This document shows positions 11,072 to 21,530 of a stretch of DNA of 64,000 nucleotides, piece after piece (the first letter of the stretch is position 1; each line of letters starts with the position of its first letter). This DNA comes from Poa pratensis (lineage: Eukaryota > Streptophyta > Magnoliopsida > Poales > Poaceae). Location of the stretch: the NCBI GenBank assembly GCA_947311845.1, contig CAMZMU010000027.1:25450368-25514367 (forward strand), written 5' to 3'. A program made the translations under genes and the position numbers. The notes under the pieces were generated by a model. It saw nothing but the letters and a program-made list of their open reading frames with translations, ran no database searches and was not told the origin of the DNA.

Positions 11072-13727
11072 TGAAAGGGCATGGCGCCCCCATGTGTGGT
11101 TTTGGTAATTAATGACAATCCCTATGGACTAATGGTTGCATTGAGTTTTACTTGTAGTGTTTGTCCATAGACCATGCTTGAACTCCATATGTTGGATTCA
11201 AGGTTGATGCCATGAGTATATTGATATAATGAAGTATTTGACATCAAGATCATAGGGTTGAGCATATTGCAAGTATGTCTTGAAGAAAAGAATTATGTGA
11301 TCATTCATGGTTATCTTCAAGACATCATCTATTGAAAAGAGAAGAAAAGATACAAGGTTGATCAAGTATTGATCAACACACAAAGCTACAAGATGTACCA
11401 AGCGGGATCATGTATCTCTTGGTATGGTAAGCAATTGTCCATATAGCTTTATGAACTAACCCATGATATGTGTGTAGCATTTCTCTGTGTGGTTAGGTAT
11501 CTTTCTATGGGTTTGCATCAAATGAAGATTTCATATGGCCCATGATCGATGACGTAAAGTGGCGATCGTCATCAATGTTGAGAAGCGCAAGTTCAAGAGG
11601 AGCATCTCGAAGAAATCCTAGGCTTGAAGCTTGCCACCCATTTAGAGATAATGTTCATGTGACGATATGCCTAAGAGAGGCTCTCCCATAGTGGAGTCTG
11701 GGGGAGCAATGTTTGGGTCTTCACCAAGCGAAGCGCAATCAAGAAACGTGGTCCACTTGAAGAGATCAAGATCGACGTCATCTAGCTCAAGTGGAATGCG
11801 CAAGGCAAAGGTATGATAGGGTTTCTATTTTACCGGTCTCATGGTACTAGTTGGGAGACCGGGTTATAGGATAGATACCGTACTATTAAGAGGGGCTCTC
11901 GATTGAGCTTTAGCGTATCAGTTGGAGAGAGCTCAAACCTTTGCATACTTGCCTTCATCATCTTTCTTGGTTCTTATTTGAATTTTCTCCTTGTTAGGTT
12001 TTGGTGCTTGTTGTGATCTTCATGACAAGCTCAAGTTCTCCGAAAACGGATTTCGTATGGAAAACTTGTTGCGTTTTCTGGTTGGAAATATTATCGGTCC
12101 ACCTTCGAGATAGGGTCCACACCTTCCCTTGCGTTTTTTGTAGTAATGCTCTTATCGCTACCTTTCCAACCTCGTTGGTTTCATCTCGTTTGGAGCTTCC
12201 TTGCAAAAGTTATTGCGGTTCTCTTTTTCTGGTTCTGCAGTTTCTTCTTAGTCCGGTAGTACCGACCCTCGCCCGGTACTACCGGGTGACACCTTGCGGA
12301 ACTACCGCGGCCAGTACCGGGTCCAGTACCGCATCTCCGGATGGCTCTCTGCCTCTCGAAGTTTTCACCCGGTAGTTGCCCCGGTAGTGGCGCGGTACTA
12401 CCGGGAAGGGAGCACTACCGGGCCAAGTGGTCCGGTACTACCGTTGCGCGCCGAGTCAGGGAGCGCTGACTGGTCTTCGTTCTTCCTCGAGTCAACGCGG
12501 CTCGGTACTACCGGGATCGGCCCGGTACTACCGCTGCGGCCTTTTTCGTCTGCAACGGGCAGATTTTTGAGAGGACCTATTTAAGGGGGTTTCTTCCCAA
12601 CGGTTCTCTCACCCCTTGAGCTAGCTTTTCCCCTCTCTCTCCTCCATTGTTGACCTTTGGAAAAGCTTGCCTTCCTCTCAATCCCTCCCATGATTCTTGC
12701 ATATCTTTGAGGCAATTTGAGAGGAGAACCTAGTAGATCGTGATCTTGAACCTAGTAGATCGTGAGCTTGCCTTCCTCTCAATCCCTCTCTCTAGCAATT
12801 CAAGATCTACATATTCATCCAATCCATTCCTCCTCTAAGTGAGGGGAACCTAGTAGATCGTGATCTTGAAGTTCCATTTGTTGAGTTCTTCCTTATTCTT
12901 CCTCTCTTCTCCCCCACAAACATTAGTTGCTTTTGGTGGGATTTGGGAGTGAAGGATTTGACCACTTCTAGTGGTCTTGCCTTCTTGCATCGGTTGCATC
13001 GGTTTGAGTTCTCCACGGTGATACGTGGAAATCGAAGTTGAGAAGCTTGTTACTCTTGGGTACTTGGGGTGCCCTAGAGCTTGTCCTCTTGGGTACTTGG
13101 AGTGCCCTAGACGGCACTTGTTGATCTCGGAGTTTTGGTGGCTCGCGGGATAGTTGGGAGCCTCCAATTAAGTTGTGGAGTCGCGCCCCAACCTTGTGAT
13201 TCTTGTGGCTTTGGGAGCCGCGGGAATTCGGTGAGAGACTCCAATTAAGTTGTGGAGTGTGCCTCATCCTTGTACGGGTTATGTGACCACCCTCAAGTGT
13301 CCCATAGTGGTTCGTGGCACTCCGCATTGGTGGAGGCACGAAGGAGATTACGGTGTGCCATTTGACGGCTATTCGGGGATCACTTTGTGACTCCGCACCG
13401 CTCCAACGGAGACGTAGCTTCCATTGGGAAGTGAACTTCGGGATAAATCATCGTCTCCAAGTGCCTCGGTATTTCTATACCCGAGCTTCTTACTTATGCT
13501 ATTTACTTTGTGATAGCCATCGAGCTTGAAGTAATATATCTTACTATCACATATTTGCTTATCTTGTTTAGCATACGTTGTTGGTGCACATAGGTTAACC
13601 TAGCTTGTTTATGTTTCGTGCTTGATAAATTAAACGCTAGTTTTATTCCGTATTTATTCAAGCCTAAACCGCAAAGAATTTTAATCGCCTATTCACCCCC
13701 CCTCTAGGCGACATCCGTGTCCTTTCA
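11072..13727. mobile_element. Solo LTR (2,656 bp) with 5-bp TSD
   Basis: The element begins TGAAAGGGCATGGCGCC and ends GTGTCCTTTCA, so it has TG…CA termini and the short inverted repeat TGAAAGG/CCTTTCA. The pentamer GTGTT lies immediately on both sides (11067-11071 and 13728-13732). No internal retrotransposon genes, primer site or second LTR are present. It is therefore a solo LTR left by unequal recombination. Its size and end (CCCCCCCCTCTAGGCGACATCCGTG) resemble large grass LTRs, probably gypsy or an unassigned family, but I cannot name the family with confidence. Short segments such as CCTAGTAGATCGTGATCTTG and CTTGCCTTCCTCTCAATCCC are duplicated inside at 12,660-12,870. Confidence 0.92.
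12251..12545. repeat. Cluster of GGTACTACC palindromic motifs in the solo LTR
   Basis: The near-palindrome CCGGTACTACCGG and variants recur irregularly through about 290 bp. Exact GGTACTACCG occurs near 12,282, 12,391, 12,432, 12,502 and 12,522, with variants such as CGGTAGTACCG at about 12,252. Spacing is irregular, so this is not a simple tandem array. It may be regulatory DNA of the LTR; that role is inference. Confidence 0.75.
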
Positions 13728-13732
13728 GTGTT

Positions 13733-13982
13733 TTAGAGGCAAAGGGAGTTTGTGTCTTTGGTTTTCTGGGTGGGAGAGACCTGTACACCCGTGGTGTTGT
13801 GTCACCCAAATTTCTTAATGAAATTCGGAACCCCTTTGGGGATTCTTCCATCGGAAAAAATCGGACAGCAACCATCGCACTCACTGTTTCACCATCTACT
13901 AATTAATGTGGCCGGTCGGGACATTTCTGAAAAAAGGAATGCTAAGTACAATAAACATTTAGCATGCGACAATACAAATAAT
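13733..13982. other. Intergenic DNA between solo LTR and GC-rich element
   Basis: No gene is recognised. The octanucleotide TCGGACAT near the right end is the candidate TSD of the next element. Confidence 0.4.
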
Positions 13983-14920
13983 TCGGACATTTGTCATCGA
14001 AAATAACGTCTACTAGTGTGTGAAAAGGTTTCCTCTCCTTCTTATCCCTTGCTACAGTGAGCAACGGGCGATAAGGAGGCGACCGCGCGTTCCTCACCTC
14101 GTCGCCGGCCAGGCCGGTGGTTCCCCCACTCTCCCGCCGCCGCGTTCCTCACCTCGTCGCCGGCCAGGCCGGTGGTTCCCTCCCTCTCAGCCAGCCGCCT
14201 CGGTGGCGGGAGAGTGGGGGAACCCCGGTCCTGCGTCTCCGGCTAGTAGTTTGTGTATTAGGTGTGCGTGCCCGGCTTGCAGCGTCGATGGCGGTGGCGA
14301 TGCTGCCGGCGTGTTGGGCTTTGTCCTTCCCCTTCGTGCCCCGCTCCGGCCTCGATGCCGGGGAGGTCGTGAAGGTGGGTCAGGTGCTCGTCTCCTCTTT
14401 CGCTTCTCCGGCCGTCCGTGGTGGTGGAGGGAGAAGGTGGTGGTGGGCGTCCTGTTTTTGGTCGTGGTGCTGCAGGTGGTCGTCTTCTTCGTGGGTTCTG
14501 CTCCGGCCGGCCGTGGTGGCGAGGGGAGCGACCGTGCGGAGGTGGGTGCTGGTGGTGGTCCTTGGCGCTGCGGTGGCGGCTGGAAGTTCGGCGGCGGCGG
14601 GAAGACGGCGCTTTGGCCGTGCTCCTTCAGCGTGGCTAGATTCCGTTGCTTGCGGCGGATGGCGTCTGCGGTCTTCTACAAGGTGGTGGCGCCTTCTTCT
14701 CGGCGGACGGCGGTACGGCGCCGCCGGCAGCGTCTAGGAACTTGGGGCGAGGCGGTGGTGGATCTGATTGTGTTTTCTCCAGGCAGCTCGGGGTGCTTTG
14801 TGCAAGTTTCGGGGTCCTTTTTGTAATTTCCTTTTTCTTTTCGGATCTGTGTGTAATTTGTACTGTGCTTCCTGTTTTATGAATCAGATCCTTTCAACAA
14901 CAACAAAAATCGGACATTTG
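13983..14920 (+). mobile_element. GC-rich non-LTR-type retroposon, probable
   Basis: TCGGACATTTG occurs at 13983-13993 and 14910-14920 and extends with one-base differences (YCAYCG), suggesting an 11-17 bp TSD. The enclosed ~0.9 kb is a GC-rich body that passes into a T-rich 3' segment ending CAACAACAACAAAAA. That organisation matches the other GC-rich retroposons here, read on the plus strand. The long Arg/Gly/Pro-rich open frames have no domain. A 40-bp direct repeat lies at 14086-14125 and 14141-14180. Confidence 0.55.
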
Positions 14921-16532
14921 CCACCGCCGGTGCAATTCTGTTTTCCTTGTCCTGACTTGCACGGCCATTGCCATGTGTTACACACGTCAATGATTTCCCT
15001 GCAACTGCTTTTTTACACCCCGCCAAAAAGAAAATTGCACAACCTCGTGGAGGTGTGTCTCTTTAAACTTGCCTAGTACTGTAGTACTCCACAAGCTGGA
15101 GTTTGAGTACGAGTATTATCTTGGAGTATTAATTATATGTCCGACAATCTCCATCAACTGATGCTCCTCTGTGATAATAAAATCGATTGTTCCCCAAAAA
15201 AAAATAGCTCCACAAACTGCAGCGCACGACGGAGCAGCGTCGTGCTTTCCTCCGAGAGACCTCCTCGCGCGACGGCTAGATTTCGCGAAGATCCTTTCAT
15301 CAATCATCTGCACTACTCTACTTCTAGTCACCCCAAATCGAGCGTCGTTCCTGGCTCCTTCCCTTTCCACATTTGAGCTAGCCAGGACCGGCAACTAATT
15401 AAAAACCCTAACCAAGTTACTTTAAACTAATCGTACTACGTCTAATGCTTCATTATTAAAACCTTGACCGTGTTCGATCCATGGCTAGGCACATACGCTT
15501 CCACGTGATCCCGCTTTCGCCCGGAAGATCTGCATCGATAGGAACGTACAGCTGGGCTCGTAGCCTCTCTCCTGCCTGGGCGGCCCGAGCGTTCGCGAAG
15601 AGCCCCTCTGGCCCGTCGATGTCGCCCGTACTGGTATTTGACAACGTGTTCTATCGATCGATTCTCCCTCTGACAACACGTTGATGTCATGCCTTATCCA
15701 GAGGCAGGAAGCTGTCCACGTAGCAAGTACGTGGAAAACGCACGTCGATTTTTGCTGTTTGCGTGATAGTAGTAATCAGCAGGCACGCGTGTTAATGCTA
15801 GTCCAAGTCAAACCCGTCAGTTTAGTAGCATGGTTTTACTTACAGAGTTACAGGCCATAGTTCGTAGGTGTCAGCCCCTTTAATTAGACCATCAACGATG
15901 TTTCTATATGCAAATGTTTCTATCTTCGAAACAGCATGCCCTTCTCCATCGTAGCTCCTTTAATTAGGTCCGGGTAGGCGCACAACGGTTCATCAACCTA
16001 ATAAAGTACAGATTGGATGTTGAAGTGGGGGCACGATGCATACTGATCAGGAAGATCGTTCTGATATGATGTTGTCTCCCACATCAGCTGCTTCTGCTTG
16101 CACCTTACTCGATTCTTTCAGGATATGCATGATGCATGGGATTATAAGCAACTAAGCATCACTGGAGCGGGGATGCTGATTAGCGGTCACCTGCTGATTT
16201 TTTATGCAACGGTCACTTATGAAAGATGTTTCTTTTTATTCTGCCTTTTCGAGCGAGGGTGCTTTTTTTTTTTTTGAGCGAGCGCGAAGGTGCCTTGGCA
16301 GACCATGATACGGCGTACCGATCGGGCTATGCGTGCTGCGGCCCGTCGTCATCATCACCTCACCTGCATGTCATACAGCTTGGGCCGTGTCTGTTCTTTC
16401 TGGGTGTGCTGGTGCATGAATCATTAGTCGCAAGGCCCGCGTGTCCCGATTACTCCAATATGGGCCATGGGAGAACTAACCGCAGCCCAGCTTGGCCGCT
16501 ATGCACGCCGGCACTACGGGACTTGCAGGCTG
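14921..16532. other. Intergenic DNA left of the tandem duplication
   Basis: No gene, RNA gene or complete transposon is recognised in 1.6 kb. Poly(T) occurs near 16,265. The final bases (…GCAGGCTG) abut the left boundary of the duplicated unit at 16,533. Confidence 0.4.
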
Positions 16533-17289
16533 GCACGAAGGCCTGCACCATACTACTGTTAGATACTGCTCTTTTTCCCCAAAAAAACAAAAAAAAATAC
16601 TGCTCTTTTTATCTCCTTGGTTAGCAAATGGGCATAGCTGCTTGTTTCTGAAAGCAAACTGCGGTCATGTCAAAAAAAAAAAAAAAAAAGCAAATTACGG
16701 CGCTTTCTCTCACGAAACAGAAAAGGTGCGGCGCAAGGAGGTATGTGACTTCAGATTTCACAACTGGGATCATCATCAGTTAGTATTTGAGGTCAAGTTC
16801 ATCAACAGAGTTCCAGATAACTGGTGCTCAATGCCGTGCTCTAGAAAAGATTTCTCTGGGCCTTGGCAGGTCGATTTTGGCATCCCAGCGGGACATGAAT
16901 GACATGGAGTCGTTCGATTTCGGTAAATTTACACATCGGAGATGCTACCTTCTTTTGATATTTGGGGATCAGGATCTGCCCCCTATTGTGTTATCTTTAA
17001 AAGTGTGCGCTTCGACGCATTGTAAGTTCCCTACACCGCTACACATTATGCAGAGTCTTGATGAGCCAGTATAACTGAGTCCAACGAATTTCCTTATATG
17101 CCATCTCAAGCGACGGGCCACAAAACTGAATTTCATCGTAATGGTTGACTAAGTAGACCTTTTGTGCTCGTATGTGGTTCGAGTTTGCAGCGATGTTTGT
17201 CTCGCTCAGCAAAAGCTCATTTTTTTAACTAAAAGGCCTGAGTATGCTTTGCTATGCTTATCTAGTCCCTTTTGCGGCACATCTATCTA

Positions 17290-18110
17290 TAGCATGTGTC
17301 ATGTGTTTGAGTTTGTAGCGATGTTTCTCTTAATTACTCACGAAAGATCATTTTACGAACACGAACGCAATGTCTAGCTAGAAGTTTGCCGGGAAAATAT
17401 CTAGTGACACCAAAATTTACATGGTACCATATAACCGCTCCTCAAAAGTCAAATTATTAAGTGTCAAAATTCCTTAAATGAATCTGTGGGTGTTCACAAG
17501 ATATGAGTTTTCAATCTCTAAAATGTGCACATTGAATTTCGAAATACAAATAGAGAATCAAAATAGACAAATTGCTAGGTGAATACTAGCATTTTGTGTT
17601 TTTGTCTTTTGTGGCACTATTCATCTTGGATTGTCTTTGTTTTTTCTCTGCGTGTTTTTGGAATTTGCTTTTGCAAATTCTAGGGATTGCAGGCATCCAT
17701 CTTGTGAACGCTCACAAATTATTTCGATTTTTTTAAACCTATAAATTTGAATTGATGATTGGTATCATGGTATCATATAAATAAGATGTTATATCACTAG
17801 ATATGCACTCTAGTTTGCTTGCCGCGCCTAGAATCGGCCGTGGCACACCGTCGAGCAAACGCCAAAGGCAGTGTATCATCGCCACTAGTATATCTGGTGC
17901 GAACCGTGGCAAACGCCCAGCTTCGTGTCCGACCCACAGGTATATGTGGCACTGCTCCGTCACGCCCTACGTGTCTTCCTCCTGCTACTACTCCCCTCTA
18001 TTGAGATCGCCTCGTTCCTATCCATTTGTTATGTCACCGTGCTGCCCAGCTATCCGCCTCGGTAGGTGCACCATACCTATGCTCGCCGCATCCTTCCAAA
18101 GAATCTCAAT
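17290..18110 (+). pseudogene. Decayed duplicate of the cystatin promoter region (unit 1)
   Basis: Blocks here match 18,778-19,195 in order: GTAGCGATGTTTCTCTTAATTACT (given here only as a location), GTCTAGCTAG, CTTGCCGCGCCTAGAATCGG, ACTAGYATATCTG, CCTACGTGTCTTCCTCC, CCGTGCTGCCCAGCT and CTCGCCGCATCCTTCCAAA. The similarity stops just before the transcribed part of the cystatin gene, so this copy lacks a coding region. Its divergence is far greater than that between the two 6.2-kb units, so it is an older event. The ACGTGTC core is kept in both copies. Confidence 0.7.
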
Positions 18111-18330
18111 ATCTATTGGCTCAGTTTTTCGGAAGTGTTCATAAGATTAGGGCATGTGTGCATTCATAGGGGGTTTGTGTAAGTCCATTTATGTCAGTGT
18201 CTACGTTTATTTTTTTTCCTAAAAAAATGGAACAAGGTAAATTAACTGAGAAACCAGCATTCAAGAACAAACGAGTTGTTGAAATCTCATACTTACACCT
18301 AAACTTGATAGTCTTACGGAAATTCACAAT

Positions 18331-18753
18331 GGAGCCCGGGCTCATATGCTCCTATTATTTTTGGGAGCATAATTTTTTTTGAAAACTTTTCAAAAAAATC
18401 CGGAAAAAATAATGCACGTATCTGACTATGGTACGCACGATCGCGTAAAATTTCGCGCCGAAATGACATCGTGGCCGCCCTGTACAAAAATGACAAATTT
18501 ACGGCCACGATGTCATTTCGGCGCGAAATTTTACGCGATCGTGCGTACCATAGTCAGGTACGTGCATGATTTTGTTCGGAGTGAAATTTGTCATTTTTGT
18601 ACAGGGCGGCCACGATGTCATTTCGGCGCGAAATTTTACGCGATCGTGCGTACCATAGTCAGGTACGTGCATGATTTTGTTCAGAATTTTTTGATAAGTT
18701 TTCAATTTGTTCTATTTTTTCGAAAATACCGGGAGCATATGCTCCCGGGTGCC
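18331..18753. mobile_element. Hairpin MITE-like element (unit 1)
   Basis: The ends are imperfect inverted repeats sharing CCCGGG followed by CATATGCTCC. Inside, the 89-bp arm at 18412-18500 is the reverse complement of 18584-18672 with a single mismatch. A second 65-bp copy of part of that arm lies at 18503-18567 as a direct repeat. The transcript would fold into a long, almost perfect duplex. The TIR style relates it to the elements at 10,673, 29,876 and 41,945. I could not find a TSD. Confidence 0.7.
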
Positions 18754-19222
18754 AAAACGCCGCTCTCGTCTTATACCTTTTGTTTGAGCTTGCAGCGATG
18801 TTTGTCTTAATTACTGACGAGAGCATTTTAAGAACACGTACACACCGTCTAGCTAGCAAATTTCCTTGCCGCGCCTAGAATCGGCCGCGGCACATAGCAG
18901 AGCAAATGCCAAATACACTCGTACCATTATCACTAGCATATCTGCTGCGCACGGCGACAAACGCCCGACCTGCACGTCTACGCGGCACCGCGACGGCGCC
19001 CGCCGCCCGCCATGCCCTACGTGTCTTCCTCCCGCTGCTCCTCCCACTCTGCTGAGATCACCTCGTCCCTATCCTTTCGTTCCGTCGCCGTGCTGCCCAG
19101 CTGCCCGCCTCCCTCGGTAGGCGCACCGGCGCCGCGCGCGCCCATGCCGTCATGCGGTGCATGGACTCTCAGCTCGCCGCATCCTTCCAAACTCCACAGA
19201 CGCCTTTCAGTTCCGTAACGCC

Positions 19223-19229
19223 TATATAT
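19223..19229 (+). promoter_or_regulatory. TATA box of cystatin gene (unit 1)
   Basis: TATATAT within CGCCTATATATGCCG lies about 130 bp upstream of the start codon, followed by a C/A-rich leader (ACATCGCACACAGCACAAACAC). An ACGTGTC element, an abscisic-acid-response-like core, is at 19,020-19,026. The regulatory meaning of that core is inference. Confidence 0.7.
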
Positions 19230-19358
19230 GCCGTCCGCGACATCGCACACAGCACAAACACATTCTTCACCAAGCAGCACGCAGACAGGCCAGTAAAAAC
19301 AAGGAGTGATCTAGGACACAGAGGTGTCTCTTTCAGTTCCAGTACGTGATCTGTTCAG

Positions 19359-19772
19359 ATGGCTCGGGTGATCGGCGTCTCCGGCGCATGCGCGCTCCTC
19401 GTCCTGCTCGTGGCGTGCAGCACGCTGGCGAGCGAAGCGCGGCAGCCGTGGGCCGGCGGCGAAGGGAGAGGGAGGAAGGTGGGGGCGAGGACGGAGGTGA
19501 GGGACGTGGAGGGGGACAGGGAGGTGCAGGAGCTCGGGCGGTACTCCGTGGAGGAGCACAACCGCCGCGAGCGGGAGGATCAGGGCGAAAGCGGCGGGCG
19601 GCCGCTGGAGTTTGACAGGGTGGTGTCGGCGCAGCGGCAGGTGGTGGCCGGGATCAAGTACTACCTCCGCGTCGCGGCGGCCGACGAGCGCGAGTTCGAC
19701 GCCGTCGTGGTCGTCAAGCCCTGGCTCCAGTCCCGCGCGCTGCTCAGGTTCAAGCCGGCCGACGCCGAATGA
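19359..19772 (+). CDS. Phytocystatin (cysteine protease inhibitor), copy 1
   Basis: This intronless 137-codon gene encodes a secreted cystatin, an inhibitor of papain-like (C1A) cysteine proteases. Residues 1-26 form a signal peptide: MARVIG, then a hydrophobic core ALLVLLVACS, then an ASEA cleavage-like site. The plant cystatin helix signature is LGRYSVEEHN, matching [LVI]-[AGT]-[RKE]-[FY]-[AS]-[VI]-x-[EDQV]-[HYFQ]-N. The first inhibitory loop is QVVAG (QxVxG), and the second hairpin has the expected PW in VVKPWLQ. Only the N-terminal glycine contact is uncertain, because the linker after the signal is long and Gly/Arg-rich. The start is the first ATG after the TATA box and gives the complete signal peptide. 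It is identical to copy 2 at 25,602. Likely roles are control of endogenous proteases or defence against insects, as known for the family. Confidence 0.95.
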   Translation: MARVIGVSGACALLVLLVACSTLASEARQPWAGGEGRGRKVGARTEVRDVEGDREVQELGRYSVEEHNRREREDQGESGGRPLEFDRVVSAQRQVVAGIKYYLRVAAADEREFDAVVVVKPWLQSRALLRFKPADAE

Positions 19773-19825
19773 GCAGCTGCGCTGTTCAGTTGAGCTGCAG
19801 CTAGCAGGTTTTTGTAAGCTCGAGT

Positions 19826-19927
19826 AATAAAGTGCATGTTGAGTGAGGTAGAGATCGATCAGCGAAGAAAGGCTGTACGATGCGGCGGCCGAAGTTTTGT
19901 AAGAAGAGATGAGACTGTCAGAATAAA
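19826..19927 (+). terminator. Cystatin 3' UTR polyadenylation signals (unit 1)
   Basis: Canonical AATAAA hexamers occur at 19826-19831 and 19922-19927, about 55 and 150 bp after the stop codon. A T/G-rich stretch follows the second. Either could direct cleavage. Confidence 0.6.
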
Positions 19928-20026
19928 TATATATATGACTGTTTTGATTGCTTCTACTTGGTTGATAGCGCAATCAGTAGCCAAATCGTTTCAAGTTTCT
20001 TAAATGTTCACGAGGTGATCTAGTAC

Positions 20027-20306
20027 CATGGTTTTGGTTACCGGTCGGAAAATCCGGTTACCGGTCGGTAACCGGACATCCCGAGCACCCCTCGAGAAAT
20101 GGTCATGCCGGACGAAAAATCCCAAAATTTTGAATTTTAATGAAATTTTTTGGTAAATGGTTAAACTAAGAACCAAAAAACAATTGAATTTTTAAATTTC
20201 GAATTTCAAATTTGTCCGGTAACCGGTCAGGATTTTCCGGTAACCGCGGTAACCGAAAATCCCAACCACCCTCGGGAATTTTTTTCTACCGGTAACCAAA
20301 ACCTTG
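20027..20306. mobile_element. hAT MITE, 280 bp (unit 1)
   Basis: The ends CATGGTTTTGGTTACCGG and (minus strand) CAAGGTTTTGGTTACCGG are inverted repeats. The octamer TCTAGTAC flanks both sides (20019-20026 and 20307-20314), an exact 8-bp TSD. Additional GGTAACCGG motifs are subterminal. There is no coding capacity. It lies downstream of the cystatin gene and was duplicated with it. Confidence 0.9.
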
Positions 20307-20659
20307 TCTAGTACTATGCAGTTGATTTGAAGGAAAGTTTTGGACGAGAAACAGAGACTAGATGCAGAAATTAGGCACGCATTCCTGAATTGTTTCCTTC
20401 CATCTGCCGTTCGTCCACTCACACTTATCTGAAAAGAGACGTCTTTATTTACTTACTCGAGAGGCCGATCGCCGGCCGGCACATGCGACTTGTAGTGCAG
20501 TGGAAATGAGACCATCGCCTGCAGGTCAGGATGCATCCAAAAGATGAAACAAACTCATCCATCCATGATGCGTGACGCAAACATACGGGGAGTTTAAGCT
20601 TTTGAACTTTTGGTGAACCTAAGCCGAACGCGCCGAGGTGGGGCGACCAGCCATAGCCG

Positions 20660-21530
20660 ACCTGCATCCTAAGGGCATTTTCAACTGGCCACCCTAAACC
20701 GGACACGAGAAGTGTTCGTTTTGATCCGTTTGGGGTGACCGACGGACAAGTCACGGACCCATGTCTGCACCTCATCGATTGGGGTGGGTAGTGCACGAAA
20801 CGACGCCTCCCATTTTCATGTTTTTTCAATTTCACACAATTTGTACATATGAAAAACAGTAACTCCAATGAATAAAATTGAAAGCAAATGTATCACCACT
20901 AATTAGCCACTCTATCCGGCATAAATCATAGTACCAAAAGGATCTCAAATGACACGTAGTTTATGCGCGAACACGCAAAATAAAATAAATATGGAGTGAA
21001 GATCACACATCATGATCTTGAATCATCTTTTGTCTCTTCTCCAAACCAAGTCTTTCTATTTGGATCCATGAGTCTCAAGTTGGCCATCATGATCTGGTTC
21101 TCCCAAAGGGCGAGCAACCCGAGCTCTACTACGTTGCACTTGACCTCAACTTCATTTAATTTGAGCTCAACTTTCTTGGCTCCTGACTGGGCATTGCTCT
21201 CATCAATTTCGAGCTCCTTTTTTCTACCTCGTGATTGTGCTCATTTGTACTTGTTTCTCCCTGTGTATTTCTCATCTCTTTTGACAATTGACACCACCTT
21301 CTTCGCGATTAACCCCTTCGAAGTCTCTTGCAATACAAATGAATAAGCCTCATGCTTTGCATCTTGCTTGTAAGTTTTGTGTCCCCTTAGACGAACCGCA
21401 CGGTCGGTCGTGCTTGGGGTGCCATCTTCAAGATCGATGACCAAAGAATCATTGGCACGTTTCCTGGATGAATTGGTCCCTTTTTTGGATGAGGCATAGA
21501 GAGTGCGCCACTAGGGACATGGTTTGATCA
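20660..21530 (-). pseudogene. PIF/Harbinger ORF1 fossil (NAM-associated domain type, unit 1)
   Basis: On the minus strand, joined across frameshifts, the segment shows DGTPSTTDRAVRLRGHKTYK, then KHEA, then AKKVVSIVKRDEKYTGRNK, then ELEIDESNAQSGAKKVELK. This order is typical of the C-terminal part of the SANT/NAM-associated ORF1 protein of grass PIF/Harbinger elements. Stops break the frame. The flanking GGGCATTTTCAACTGGCC near 20,673 looks like a Harbinger-type end, but the opposite end was not located. Confidence 0.55.

Noticed and set aside
14020..14826. 268- and 206-codon open frames
   Set aside because: Same reasoning: GC-rich retroposon body, low-complexity translation, no conserved motif, no splice or promoter evidence.
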